A program made the translations under genes and the position numbers. A stretch of 64,000 bases of DNA from Nosema muscidifuracis (Eukaryota > Microsporidia > Nosematidae), in assembly GCA_028335825.1 (NCBI GenBank), contig JAIOKI010000005.1, forward strand, positions 310,001-374,000. The letters run 5' to 3'. The notes under the pieces were generated by a model that was not told the origin of the DNA, made no database searches, and was given only the letters and a program-made list of their open reading frames with translations. Positions 38,727 through 47,305 of the stretch are shown here, one piece after another (the stretch's first letter is position 1; each line of letters opens with the position of its first letter).

Positions 38727-39260
38727 ATGTTTGTAGAGTCACAGATAGAAGATTCTATAAAAATATATCCATCAACTAGAAATATAGATGATACAATTTA
38801 CGAAGTACTCAATTTAAAATATAGAAATAAATTTTATAAAGATATTGGCCTTGGTATTTTTATAAATAACAAGTTTACTATTTTAGAAAGAAAATGTTTA
38901 GAAGATTTTATTCTATACACAGTTCAATTTAACATTTTTTTCTTTAGATTTTTAAAAGATGAAATTATTGAAGGAATTGTTAAATCACAAAACAACACAG
39001 GTATTCAAATTTCTATAAATTTTTTTGATAAAATTCATATCCCTCTTGATAATCTACCAGATAATTCAGAAATAACTTATATTTATGACGAAAATAAAGA
39101 AAAAAAACTAGCTTGGGTTTGGAATTATAAAGGAAATCGATATTTTGTTAAAACTGGTGAACCTGTGAAATTTAAAGTTGTGGATTATAATTGTGAAAAT
39201 AAAATGGTAGTAGCAGATTTTTCGAATTGTGGTCTTGGTCCTATCTCATGGTGGCAATAA
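38727..39260 (+). CDS. RPC25: RNA polymerase III stalk subunit RPC25 (RPC8)
   Basis: A 177-residue Rpb7-like stalk subunit, with an N-terminal tip domain (1-80) and a C-terminal S1/OB domain. DEIIEGIVKSQNNTGIQISI, FDKIHIPLDNL and the exact C-terminal hallmark GLGPISWWQ identify the Pol III paralogue rather than Rpb7 or Rpa43. It pairs with Rpc17 for initiation at tRNA and U6 promoters. The frame is open back to a TTG at 38697, but ATCCTT directly precedes the ATG at 38727. The coatomer zeta gene follows after 33 bp. Confidence 0.9.
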   Translation: MFVESQIEDSIKIYPSTRNIDDTIYEVLNLKYRNKFYKDIGLGIFINNKFTILERKCLEDFILYTVQFNIFFFRFLKDEIIEGIVKSQNNTGIQISINFFDKIHIPLDNLPDNSEITYIYDENKEKKLAWVWNYKGNRYFVKTGEPVKFKVVDYNCENKMVVADFSNCGLGPISWWQ

Positions 39261-39293
39261 ATTATTAAATTTTGTTTGTATTTTACCCCAAAA

Positions 39294-39785
39294 ATGAATA
39301 TTTTGGATGTTGACGCACTTATTATAGTAGATTTTAAAGGAAATATCCTTATTAAAAAGATTTTTAATCTTGAAAACGATCTGATGGACAAAATTGTAAA
39401 AAAATGTACAACAGAAAAAGATCCAATATTTTTATTTGAAAATAAACTAGTGTTATGTACCAGAGAACAGGAAATAATTACAATATTAGTTTCGTATGGA
39501 GAAAATAATGAAATATTTTTAGGTAACTCTTTTGAACAATTTAATTTAGCACTTAAAACAACTTTGAAAAAGTGCAATAACGAAGTCTTTCATAAAAAAT
39601 ATGACATAGTTTTCTTATTGATGGATATTTTCGTGTATCAAGGCATTATTTCAGAAAACAAATGTGAAAAAATATTAGAACAACTTCCAAAAAGAAGTTT
39701 TGAAGCTACAGATGGAATGAAAGTCCCAAAAGGACTTGCTTCTGTAATTAATAACGCATCAAAATCATTTAGTAGGTACATTTAA
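39294..39785 (+). CDS. RET3: Coatomer zeta subunit (COPI)
   Basis: A 163-residue longin-type adaptor subunit of the COPI F-subcomplex. DALIIVDFKGNILIKKIF, ITILVSYGENNEIFLGNSFE, NLALKTTLKK and VFLLMDIFVYQGIISENKCE follow zeta-COP, including the VDExxDxGxIxE-like helix near the end. COPI returns ER residents from the Golgi, in line with RER1 and TIP20 in this window. TACCCCAAAA precedes the ATG at 39294; six more upstream codons are open but begin at TTG. Its stop is 13 bp from the gamma-tubulin stop. Confidence 0.85.
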   Translation: MNILDVDALIIVDFKGNILIKKIFNLENDLMDKIVKKCTTEKDPIFLFENKLVLCTREQEIITILVSYGENNEIFLGNSFEQFNLALKTTLKKCNNEVFHKKYDIVFLLMDIFVYQGIISENKCEKILEQLPKRSFEATDGMKVPKGLASVINNASKSFSRYI

Positions 39786-39798
39786 TAAAAAAAATTTA

Positions 39799-41100
39799 TT
39801 ACAATTCAGACTTATCAAATGATGGTAATTCAGCAGAAGTGTAATCTTCTATGACTTTCATTATATTTTCTCTACAATCATCAAATGTTTCCACTTCTAT
39901 ATCATATTTCTTGTAAATATCTAAAAAAGCTTTTTTATTTCTTAATTTATCGAATTGTCCAACTATTTTATTAAGTAAATGAGATATTCCTGTTGTATTT
40001 AATAGAGAAAGACCAGATACTCTAGAACTTCTTGTTTTCTGTTTAGATAGACAAATATTAAATAACGGTTGCATCCAGGGAACAAAGCTTACTAGATTTC
40101 TATCCATAATCTTCATAACAGATTTGTGTACCTCAGAAGGATCATCAACTCCAGATAAAATATCTAATATAGATATAGCAGATGTCGTTTTTAAATTATC
40201 AAATGTAGCAAGTCGTGTCTTCGGTAAAAGTAATCTTCTCATTACATCTCCACAAGATGTTTTTCGTACTACTTTATTAAGTGTTTCGAATGTAAAAGGC
40301 GTGTACGACGGAACAATAAATTTTAGATTTTCGTAAGGAATCAGAGATGTGTAAATAGAAGCGAAGTCACTAAAAGTATATCCAGGAAATCTCATTGTAC
40401 TGGTAGATGCACTCATTACAGTAGATATTAAAGTATTTATATGTTTATATGTAGGAGTATCTAATCTTAATGAATCTAATGTTAATCTACCTAGTGCTGA
40501 GTTATCCATTACAATAACACTATCAGAAAACTCTGCTAGTCTTTGTAAAGTAAGAATCGAGTTATAAGGCTGTACAACGACATCAGAAGATTCTTCGTTG
40601 TTTGGAAATATTGAATAGGTCTGTGTATAATTTTTAGGATATTCTTCTTTGATTTGTTCAAGGAGCATCGATCCAAAACCTGATCCAGTACCTCCTGCTA
40701 TAGAATGGCATACAAAAAATCCTTCTAATGCATCACAACCCTCAGATTCTCTACGAATTATATCCATTACACCTTCTTGATGCTTTCTACCCAAATGATA
40801 TCCATGTGCCCAATTATTACCAGCTCCACCACCTTCATTAGGCATGAAAATATTTTCTCGATTGAAAATTTGAGATAATTGTGATAAAACTCTTGGCTCA
40901 AGATCAACTAATACAGATCGAGGTATAAATTTATTGTCATCTGATTCATAAAAGAAAATATCTTTTCTATCATTTAAGTCTGTATTAGATATTAAACTTC
41001 CTTCATTATCAATATTATGTTCATTACATATAGATTTCCAAAATTCTGTTCCCATTTGGTTTCCACATTGACCTATCTGTAGAGTTATGATTTCTCTCAT
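39799..41100 (-). CDS. TUB4: Gamma-tubulin
   Basis: A 433-residue tubulin that nucleates microtubules at the spindle plaque. MREIITLQIGQCGNQMG, DRKDIFFYESDD, FIPRSVLVDLEPRV, GGGAGNNWAHGY and the GTP loop GGTGSG (136-141) are present. DRKDVFFYQADD-type and NxExSDVVVQPYNS segments are specific to gamma, not alpha or beta. Length is near the usual 450; the C-terminal tail is short. ACCCAT precedes the ATG. A tRNA-Arg gene lies 195 bp upstream on the opposite strand. Confidence 0.95.
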   Translation of the reverse strand: MREIITLQIGQCGNQMGTEFWKSICNEHNIDNEGSLISNTDLNDRKDIFFYESDDNKFIPRSVLVDLEPRVLSQLSQIFNRENIFMPNEGGGAGNNWAHGYHLGRKHQEGVMDIIRRESEGCDALEGFFVCHSIAGGTGSGFGSMLLEQIKEEYPKNYTQTYSIFPNNEESSDVVVQPYNSILTLQRLAEFSDSVIVMDNSALGRLTLDSLRLDTPTYKHINTLISTVMSASTSTMRFPGYTFSDFASIYTSLIPYENLKFIVPSYTPFTFETLNKVVRKTSCGDVMRRLLLPKTRLATFDNLKTTSAISILDILSGVDDPSEVHKSVMKIMDRNLVSFVPWMQPLFNICLSKQKTRSSRVSGLSLLNTTGISHLLNKIVGQFDKLRNKKAFLDIYKKYDIEVETFDDCRENIMKVIEDYTSAELPSFDKSEL

Positions 41101-41295
41101 ATGGGTAAAAAGTTTGTTTAATCAAAGATTTTCCTAAGAGAACTAAAATCAATTTGTAAAATTGACCCTTGTCGAATACTTAAATTTATTAGTAAAAACA
41201 AATTACAATTAAATTGTTGACAAATAAATATCAAGTTATGTAATTATTTGTCATGTGAAATAATGACATCAGTATTTAGAAATTTTACTGATCAA

Positions 41296-41368
41296 GCTTC
41301 GGTAGCGTAATGGCTAACGCGTCTGCCTTCTAAGCAGAAGATTGCGGGTTCGAGTCCCGCCCGAAGTG
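41296..41368 (+). tRNA. tRNA-Arg (anticodon UCU)
   Basis: A 73-nt cloverleaf. The acceptor GCTTCGG pairs with CCGAAGT (first pair G-U), with discriminator G at 41368. The anticodon stem TCTGC/GCAGA holds loop CTTCTAA, giving UCU. The T arm GCGGGTTCGAGTCCCGC is canonical. Poly-T follows at once. It reads AGA codons, the arginine codon most used in this AT-rich genome. Confidence 0.95.
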
Positions 41369-41429
41369 TTTTTTTGATGTTTCAGAAATTGAAAATATAT
41401 TTAAAATTACCCCGTCGTTTGATAAATTG

Positions 41430-42293
41430 ATGTATGGATTTTTAATATTATACACCCTATCGGATATCTTTTTAAATACTACAATTATCACCATGGCAAG
41501 AATTTTCTTCAAAGATACAAAAGCAGGAATGTCTATTTACCTATTTGCTAATCTTTCAAATCTTCTAATTTCATATTTTAAAACTGACAAGATTGTTTTG
41601 TTTGATCCAAATATTCTAGTCATAACTACAGGATTTACTTTATCGACTGTATTTTATTTTATATCTATTTACATGAATATATCATCTACATCATTTAACA
41701 ACTATTACTCTTTAAAAATTCTAACAGTAAGTATTTTTTCGATTATTCTACTTAGAACCAAATATAGAAATTTACAATGGTTAGGAAAATTTATAATAGC
41801 TTGCGGAATTATTACACAATTTATTAATGATAAAAATATAAATTTTAATTATGCAATTTTCACAGCTATGTTATCTGGAATATTTAATGCATTTTCTACT
41901 GTAATGTTTGAATATAAAATCAAAGATAGATTAATTTCAATATGGAGATATTTGTTTACTTTTAATTTCTGCTATGTCCCTTTTAATTTATTATGTGCTA
42001 TTTTGGAATATAGGCAATACAAAAATCATAATATTTTTCTTATGGCTCCATTCTACATTTTAATATCTCTAAATATATTTTCTTTACAGTTATCTGCTTA
42101 TCTTTCTATGAAAGTAGATTCATTTGAGAGAACTATAATATCAGTAATGTGTAACATGGTATCTTCTATATTTTCTGATGTTTTATTAGAATTTAAATTC
42201 AATCTTATTTCTATAATTAGTTTTATACTTGTTTTTTCAGGTACAATGATTTATATATGCTTTAAAGATAGTAATAAAAGACAAAAGAAATAG
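41430..42293 (+). CDS. Nucleotide-sugar/drug-metabolite-superfamily transporter (SLC35A-like)
   Basis: A 287-residue polytopic protein with about 9-10 hydrophobic helices. The helix pair SFNNYYSLKILTVSIFSIIL...RTKYRNLQWLGKFIIACGII and the later SGIFNAFSTVMFEYKIKDR resemble the SLC35A/UDP-sugar transporter layout, where a charged loop with LQW separates helices 4 and 5. Family members exchange nucleotide sugars for UMP across the Golgi or ER membrane. The donor sugar is not readable. The start is the ATG at 41430; a CCCC lies 17 bp upstream, farther than usual. Other DMT families cannot be excluded. Confidence 0.65.
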   Translation: MYGFLILYTLSDIFLNTTIITMARIFFKDTKAGMSIYLFANLSNLLISYFKTDKIVLFDPNILVITTGFTLSTVFYFISIYMNISSTSFNNYYSLKILTVSIFSIILLRTKYRNLQWLGKFIIACGIITQFINDKNINFNYAIFTAMLSGIFNAFSTVMFEYKIKDRLISIWRYLFTFNFCYVPFNLLCAILEYRQYKNHNIFLMAPFYILISLNIFSLQLSAYLSMKVDSFERTIISVMCNMVSSIFSDVLLEFKFNLISIISFILVFSGTMIYICFKDSNKRQKK

Positions 42294-42367
42294 AAAGTGG
42301 TTATGTAAATAAATTAGTATTTTTAGACAAGCGTAAAAAAATTATTTTAAATTTATATATCCCTAAA

Positions 42368-42481
42368 ATGAAATCTATTGATATAAAAGATATGGAAAAA
42401 TATTTAAAAGAGTTATCAAACGATCTTGATCAGCTAATTCTACTAGGTGAAGATATTATACACCTAGACTTCAATTTATAA
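42368..42481 (+). CDS. Very small protein (37 aa)
   Basis: A 37-codon frame with a textbook start context: ATCCCTAAA directly before the ATG. The product is MKSIDIKDMEKYLKELSNDL then DQLILLGEDIIHLDFNL, one amphipathic acidic helix. It lies 74 bp after the SLC35-like gene and ends 7 bp from the stop of the next, convergent gene. Start motif, position between two real genes and non-repetitive composition support it. Possible small subunit of a helical complex; function unknown. Confidence 0.45.
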   Translation: MKSIDIKDMEKYLKELSNDLDQLILLGEDIIHLDFNL

Positions 42482-42488
42482 TGTTATA

Positions 42489-43346
42489 TCATTTGAGATT
42501 ATGTATAAATTCAAGTAAGTTATCTTTAAATTTGATTTTATCATCTGATGAATTAAAAGCTTTTTCTATTCTATTATATATCTCTCTATCTTCTAAAATT
42601 AAATTAATTGTGTAATTACCAGTTTCAATCTCAAATTCCTTATTTATAAATTTATTCAAGGCTGGGAGTAATAAATCGTTTTTAGGAATAACATCTTCAA
42701 TAAAAGACTCATTTTTTGAATATTTGGCATATAAGCAAAGAGATTCAAGCATACAAAAAGTTAATAAATCATTTTGTATATCTATCTCTGATATCTTATA
42801 AGATATATCATACTGTATATACAAAGGTAGTGCTATATATTTATTAATTTCACTAAGTTTTTGTTGTTTGACTATTTTAAGCATATGATTTACACTATCT
42901 AATCTATACTTCTTGTTTTGTTTAATTTCAAACAAATTTGAATTTAATGCTGTACAAAAAATTGATAATATCATACCATCAAAAAAATCATTAAATCCCA
43001 AAAAATTAGTAACCAATTCAAAAACAATCATGTGGTTTAAATAATCTACGCATCTATTTTTCATGTAATACAAAATTATCATTAATTTTAGTTTAGACTC
43101 ATTCTCAAACTCATCTTTACGTATTTTTTTCAATAAATTCAATATTTTTGAGTCTAAACCTTGGTTAGGTATCCTGTTCGGTATAACTGAATAAATTATT
43201 ATTTTTGACCAGTCATCTTGTATCTCATATAATGGATTAAGACTATCTACAATATAACTCAAATGATTTATTAAAGTGTGGAAAATTAAGGGCTGAGCAT
43301 AAGATTTTTTTATAAGTTCCAATATTTTTATCACCTTCTTGTTCAT
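42489..43346 (-). CDS. Hypothetical helical protein (285 aa)
   Basis: I do not recognise this protein. It is helical, leucine- and isoleucine-rich, without a signal peptide or membrane segment, and may be an alpha-solenoid. TACCCATGC stands before the ATG. It shares a 50-bp divergent promoter with BUB3. Composition (K, N, I, L) matches its neighbours. No motif gives a function. Confidence 0.6.
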   Translation of the reverse strand: MNKKVIKILELIKKSYAQPLIFHTLINHLSYIVDSLNPLYEIQDDWSKIIIYSVIPNRIPNQGLDSKILNLLKKIRKDEFENESKLKLMIILYYMKNRCVDYLNHMIVFELVTNFLGFNDFFDGMILSIFCTALNSNLFEIKQNKKYRLDSVNHMLKIVKQQKLSEINKYIALPLYIQYDISYKISEIDIQNDLLTFCMLESLCLYAKYSKNESFIEDVIPKNDLLLPALNKFINKEFEIETGNYTINLILEDREIYNRIEKAFNSSDDKIKFKDNLLEFIHNLK

Positions 43347-43396
43347 GCATGGGTAAGTTTTTTTACTTAAATACTTTTATGCATAAAAATACCCAA
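43347..43396. promoter_or_regulatory. 50-bp divergent promoter with start motifs at both ends
   Basis: The starts of the 285-residue gene (minus, 43346) and BUB3 (plus, 43397) are only 50 bp apart. Each has its own motif: GGG at 43351-43353 (CCC on the minus strand) and CCC at 43392-43394. Any core promoter for both genes must lie in this interval or in the coding starts. Confidence 0.6.
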
Positions 43397-44248
43397 ATGC
43401 AGATTACCAAATTCTCAGAATCACCTTCAGATACTGTAACTGATATATTTATACATGAAAATGTTATTTATGTATCTTCATGGGATTGTTGTTTGTATGC
43501 TTATGATTTTTATACACAAAATCTTCTCTATAAAAAAGAAGTTGACTTTCCTATTTTTAAAATAGGTTGGAACAATGGATTAATTTTTTCAGATTCAAAG
43601 GGATTTTTACATTTTGAAGATAATAAAAAAATTAATTTTAATATTGATAGTATATTTGTTATGGAACCCTATCAAGATTATCTTATAATTGGTGGACTTG
43701 GTAAAAAAATATGTAAATTTTATAATAATGGTTATAATGATATAATTAATGTTTGTGATAAAATATATGGATCATCTATTGATAATAACACTCTTATACT
43801 TAATTTTGGTAGAAAAATAGGTCTTTTTGACTTAAGAAATTTTAATTTAATTAAATATATACAGAATAAGAATATTATTAGATCTATATATACAAAAAAT
43901 GGAAAGATTTATTTGGGTGATATTCAAGGTAAACTTAAAATTCATAATATAATAACTAGTGAAGAAATTACAGTTAATGCTCATATAGAATTAAAAGAAA
44001 ATTTAAAAAAAGTTTATCCAGTGAATGATATAATTCATGAAAATTATTTATATACATGTGGAAGTGATGGATTTGTAAATAGATGGAAAGAAGAAAACAA
44101 ATTGAAATCAAGATGTATTTTTAAAAGTAATTTGGGAATTTTAAAAATGGCAGCTAAAAATAATAAATTTGTTGTTGCAAGTGGATATAACTATGAAATA
44201 GGTATAGCTGATACTTCAGAAAATTCAATATATACAATTAATTTGTAA
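43397..44248 (+). CDS. BUB3: WD40 spindle-checkpoint protein Bub3
   Basis: A 283-residue seven-bladed propeller. IYVSSWDCCLYAYDFYTQNL matches the first blade of Bub3 (VSSWDxxxRLYD), and LYTCGSDGFVNRWKEE the late blade (TGGSDGFVNxWD). Bub3 loads Bub1 and BubR1/Mad3 onto phosphorylated kinetochores. Rae1 is the closest alternative; the SSWD and GSDGFVN wording fits Bub3 better. Sixteen upstream codons are open from 43349, but TACCCAA directly precedes the ATG at 43397, so the shorter protein is called. Confidence 0.78.
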   Translation: MQITKFSESPSDTVTDIFIHENVIYVSSWDCCLYAYDFYTQNLLYKKEVDFPIFKIGWNNGLIFSDSKGFLHFEDNKKINFNIDSIFVMEPYQDYLIIGGLGKKICKFYNNGYNDIINVCDKIYGSSIDNNTLILNFGRKIGLFDLRNFNLIKYIQNKNIIRSIYTKNGKIYLGDIQGKLKIHNIITSEEITVNAHIELKENLKKVYPVNDIIHENYLYTCGSDGFVNRWKEENKLKSRCIFKSNLGILKMAAKNNKFVVASGYNYEIGIADTSENSIYTINL

Positions 44249-44258
44249 TAAATTTTAA

Positions 44259-45011
44259 TTATAGTCTACATTCAAAAATAGTGTTACTTATATTTCCTCC
44301 ATGTGGTTCATCATTGTTCTCTCTTAAATATGACCATATTCCTAAAATAAAATATTCAGGAAGAGTCATTTTTATAGGTTGATTTTTTACGTATACAAAA
44401 ACGATTCTAGAAAAAAATTTCGAAAATGGTTTAAGAGTTTTTACAAATTCGAAATAAATCTTCAAATTTTCTAAATTAATATTATCAACAAATCTTTTTT
44501 TTAAAATATATTCATGTATTTCTTTAAGTCTTAAAATTACATCTACCTTAGAAAAAAATATTTCTTCATTCTCTTTTTTTGAATCAAAATTATAAACGTT
44601 CCTCTGTTTATCGTTATAAATTACGATTTGTTCATCAAATATTGAATCTTTGGATTTCGCTTTCTTATTTGAGTCAACATTTAAAATTAGATCTTTATTT
44701 AGAGAACCTAATGAAGAATCTTTTCCTTCGAATATCATATGAATACAATAGAGATCCTCTTCTGTGATAAAATCTACACAAAGCTTGAATATTTGTGCAA
44801 GACTTTTGGATCTTATATTTAAATCCAAAGGTAGAAATCTTTTCATAAAACTTATTTTGAACATTTTGGTTGTTTCTATAAGAGAATTGTCTACTAAATA
44901 ATTGTTGACATAAGGATTATTTTCGTTTATGTTGTTATAATCATGAGCTCCAATTTGAAATCCAAAAATCTTATTAATTATGACTAGAAGCATAAAAAAA
45001 TTCGATATCAT
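44259..45011 (-). CDS. Hypothetical secreted protein (250 aa)
   Basis: I do not recognise this protein. With the start at 45011 it opens MISNFFMLLVIINKIFGFQI, a good signal peptide; TATCCTTTAATT precedes this ATG, as at other genes here. The frame stays open 17 codons farther (to 45062), but those residues would bury the signal. The mature part is charged and helical (KVDVILRLKEIHEYILKK) without a second membrane segment. Convergent with BUB3, 10 bp apart. Confidence 0.55.
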   Translation of the reverse strand: MISNFFMLLVIINKIFGFQIGAHDYNNINENNPYVNNYLVDNSLIETTKMFKISFMKRFLPLDLNIRSKSLAQIFKLCVDFITEEDLYCIHMIFEGKDSSLGSLNKDLILNVDSNKKAKSKDSIFDEQIVIYNDKQRNVYNFDSKKENEEIFFSKVDVILRLKEIHEYILKKRFVDNINLENLKIYFEFVKTLKPFSKFFSRIVFVYVKNQPIKMTLPEYFILGIWSYLRENNDEPHGGNISNTIFECRL

Positions 45012-45579
45012 AATTAAAGGATATAAAATTTTACAAATATATAAAGGAGTGTGTCTAAACAAACAAAATGGAATTTAATAAGGAGAAAAAATATGCACAT
45101 GAACCAATCAAAATCAAAAAAGATTTTTATTTGTGTAAACAATCAATCTTAAATAGTCAACTATTTGATTAATAAAAACAAATACAATAAATTAAATTAT
45201 CTATTATAAAATAATTTCTTAATATATTAAATTATCTATTATAAAATAATTTCTTAATATATTAAATTATTTATTAGAAAATAATTTATTTATGACTTCT
45301 TAATATTTTAAATTATCTATTAAAAATAATTTATTTATGACTTCTTAATATTTTAAATTATCTATTAAAAATAATTTATTTATGACTTTCTATTATTTTA
45401 AATTATCTATTATAAAATAATACATATGTATGTCATCCTTTTTAAATTATCTATTATAAAATAATTTATTTATGACTTTCTATTATTTTAAATTATGAGA
45501 GATAAGACATCTAAATGTCAAAAATACAATTACAAATAATTTATCTGAATATACGTATATTCATAAAATAACAAATCAA
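45012..45579. repeat. Spacer with ~40-55 bp repeats before tRNA-Asp
   Basis: From about 45190 to 45495 the sequence repeats TTAAATTATCTATTA(T)AAAA, then TAATTTATTTATGACTT(T)CT(T)A(T)TATT about seven times with small changes. The 85 bp before the tRNA are unique. Confidence 0.75.
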
Positions 45580-45650
45580 TCTCCTATGGTGCAGTGGTAG
45601 CATGCTAGTCTGTCACGCTGGTGGCCCGGGTTCGAGTCCCGGTGGGAGAG
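45580..45650 (+). tRNA. tRNA-Asp (anticodon GUC)
   Basis: A 71-nt cloverleaf. The acceptor TCTCCTA pairs with TGGGAGA (one U-G), with discriminator G at 45650. The anticodon loop CTGTCAC gives GUC, on a stem CTAGT/GCTGG with two U-G wobbles. The T arm CCGGGTTCGAGTCCCGG is canonical. A T-run follows directly. Confidence 0.94.
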
Positions 45651-45711
45651 TTTTTTTATTTGTGTTTTTCTATGGCCCAAAAAAATAAATTTATAAAACC
45701 CCAAATCAGAT

Positions 45712-46221
45712 ATGGAATATCCTTCTCTTATACAAATATACTTAGATCAGTTAGCACCTCTCCCATATATTCGATGGTCGATAACTTCTGTTAGTCTTCT
45801 TTTATATCTTATTAGAATATATCTATCAGATGCATTTTACCTAATAACATATTGTTTAGGAATTTATCTCATTCACGGTACTATTTTATTTTTAACACCT
45901 AAAGGTGACAATATTTCAGATCCTTTTGAGAATTATGAACAAGATGATGATGAAGATTTTGAACTAGAATTAATAGACAACCAATTTAAACCAATAGTAA
46001 GAAATCTTCCTGAATTTGAATATTGGAAATTCTGTACTAAAGTTGTATTTAGTGCTTTAGCAGCTTCATGCTTCAGTATTTTTGATATTCCTGTTTATAC
46101 ACCCATTTTAGTTATTTACTTTCTTCTTATGGTTATATTTACTCTCAAATGCTTATATCTTCATATGAAAAAATACAAATACAATCCATTTAATATTTCT
46201 AAAGAATATTACAAAGATTAA
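45712..46221 (+). CDS. RER1: ER retention receptor RER1
   Basis: A 169-residue four-helix membrane protein that returns ER membrane proteins from the cis-Golgi in COPI vesicles. YLDQLAPLPYIRW, LGIYLIHGTILFLTPKGD, FKPIVRNLPEFEYWKFCTK, FDIPVYTPILVIYF and the end HMKKYKYNPF follow RER1 throughout. An acidic stretch (EQDDDEDFELE, about 76-86) takes the place of the usual SDEEFRPF linker. The start has CCCC 12 bp upstream (ACCCCAAATCAGAT then ATG). The tRNA-Asp gene ends 61 bp before it. Confidence 0.93.
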   Translation: MEYPSLIQIYLDQLAPLPYIRWSITSVSLLLYLIRIYLSDAFYLITYCLGIYLIHGTILFLTPKGDNISDPFENYEQDDDEDFELELIDNQFKPIVRNLPEFEYWKFCTKVVFSALAASCFSIFDIPVYTPILVIYFLLMVIFTLKCLYLHMKKYKYNPFNISKEYYKD

Positions 46222-47305
46222 AATTTATGTTTAAATCTCTAAATATCTTTAATTACAATTTCTATAAATTTAAAATTAATATTTTGATAAATTAAACTTA
46301 ATAAGTTTAAAAAACTTATCACTTTCACATTAGACTTGTAAATTAATTTTTAATATATATTTTATTAAAGAAAAATTAAACTTGAAAATAAAAATCATGA
46401 AAAATAAGTCAATAAATAAAAATTAGATTTTAAAAATAGCAAATAAAAATTGGACTTGAAAATAAAACTTAGGAAAAATATGTCAATAAATAAAAATTGG
46501 ACTTGAAAATAAAAATCAGAAAAAATATCTTAATAATTAAAAATTATAATCAAATTTATTAATAAAAAAATAATTTAAAGAAATGATATTTAATACTAGC
46601 ATGTGATAATTATTATATGTTTAAATTATCTTGAACAAATTTTTAAATTTAAATATAATAAATTAGACAAGATAATAAATTTTAATATTAAATAACTCTC
46701 AATCAATGAAGAAGAGGAAAAAATTGAAAATAATGTCATTGATGGGAGCTCTAAATTTAAATGTTGCTGTTTTTTTGACTCGATATGCAATAAATTCTTT
46801 ATAGTTGTTTCAATACAAAGGAGTAATTCAATAAAAATAAATACTTAAAATTTTTATTATTATTTATAAAATTATATTTTTAGACAACTTTTCATTTAGT
46901 CAAGTAATATTTTCTAATTTATTATTAGAAGAAAATAATATAAAATATTTATCTTAGAAATATTTTAATCTTAAATAAAGAGATGTAAAAATAAATTAAT
47001 TATTTTAGATCTAAAATTATAATTCTTAATACCTATTTAAGGCATGTTGATATATCTCAATGATTCAAAAAAAAATACATTTTAATGTAATTACATGAGT
47101 TGTTAATTAATTAAATAAGTTTAATTTTTTTTTGTTGACTTAAATTAATTAAGGGAAAATATTTTTTATAAATAAAAAAATCTGCATAAACTTGCATAAA
47201 TATAAAATATTTTTTAGATAAATTTACTAAAACCTCTAAAGTTATTTACTTTTCCATAAATAGTAGATTACATTTAAAATTATTATTTTGGAACCCATCT
47301 TCTTG
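46222..47305. other. 1.1-kb spacer between RER1 and MED14
   Basis: About 46376-46540 holds three imperfect ~60-bp copies around AAATAAAAATTGGACTTGAA and AATATGTCAATAAATAA. A patch near 46725-46830 (GTCATTGATGGGAGCTC and following) is less AT-rich than its surroundings. I could not match it to a known RNA. No protein gene seen. Confidence 0.5.

Noticed and set aside
43350-43400. GGTAAGT...GCAG between BUB3's upstream ATG and its coding start, resembling a short intron
   Set aside because: Removing it would join the upstream ATG to BUB3 in the wrong frame, while the CCC motif with the ATG at 43397 gives the right protein.
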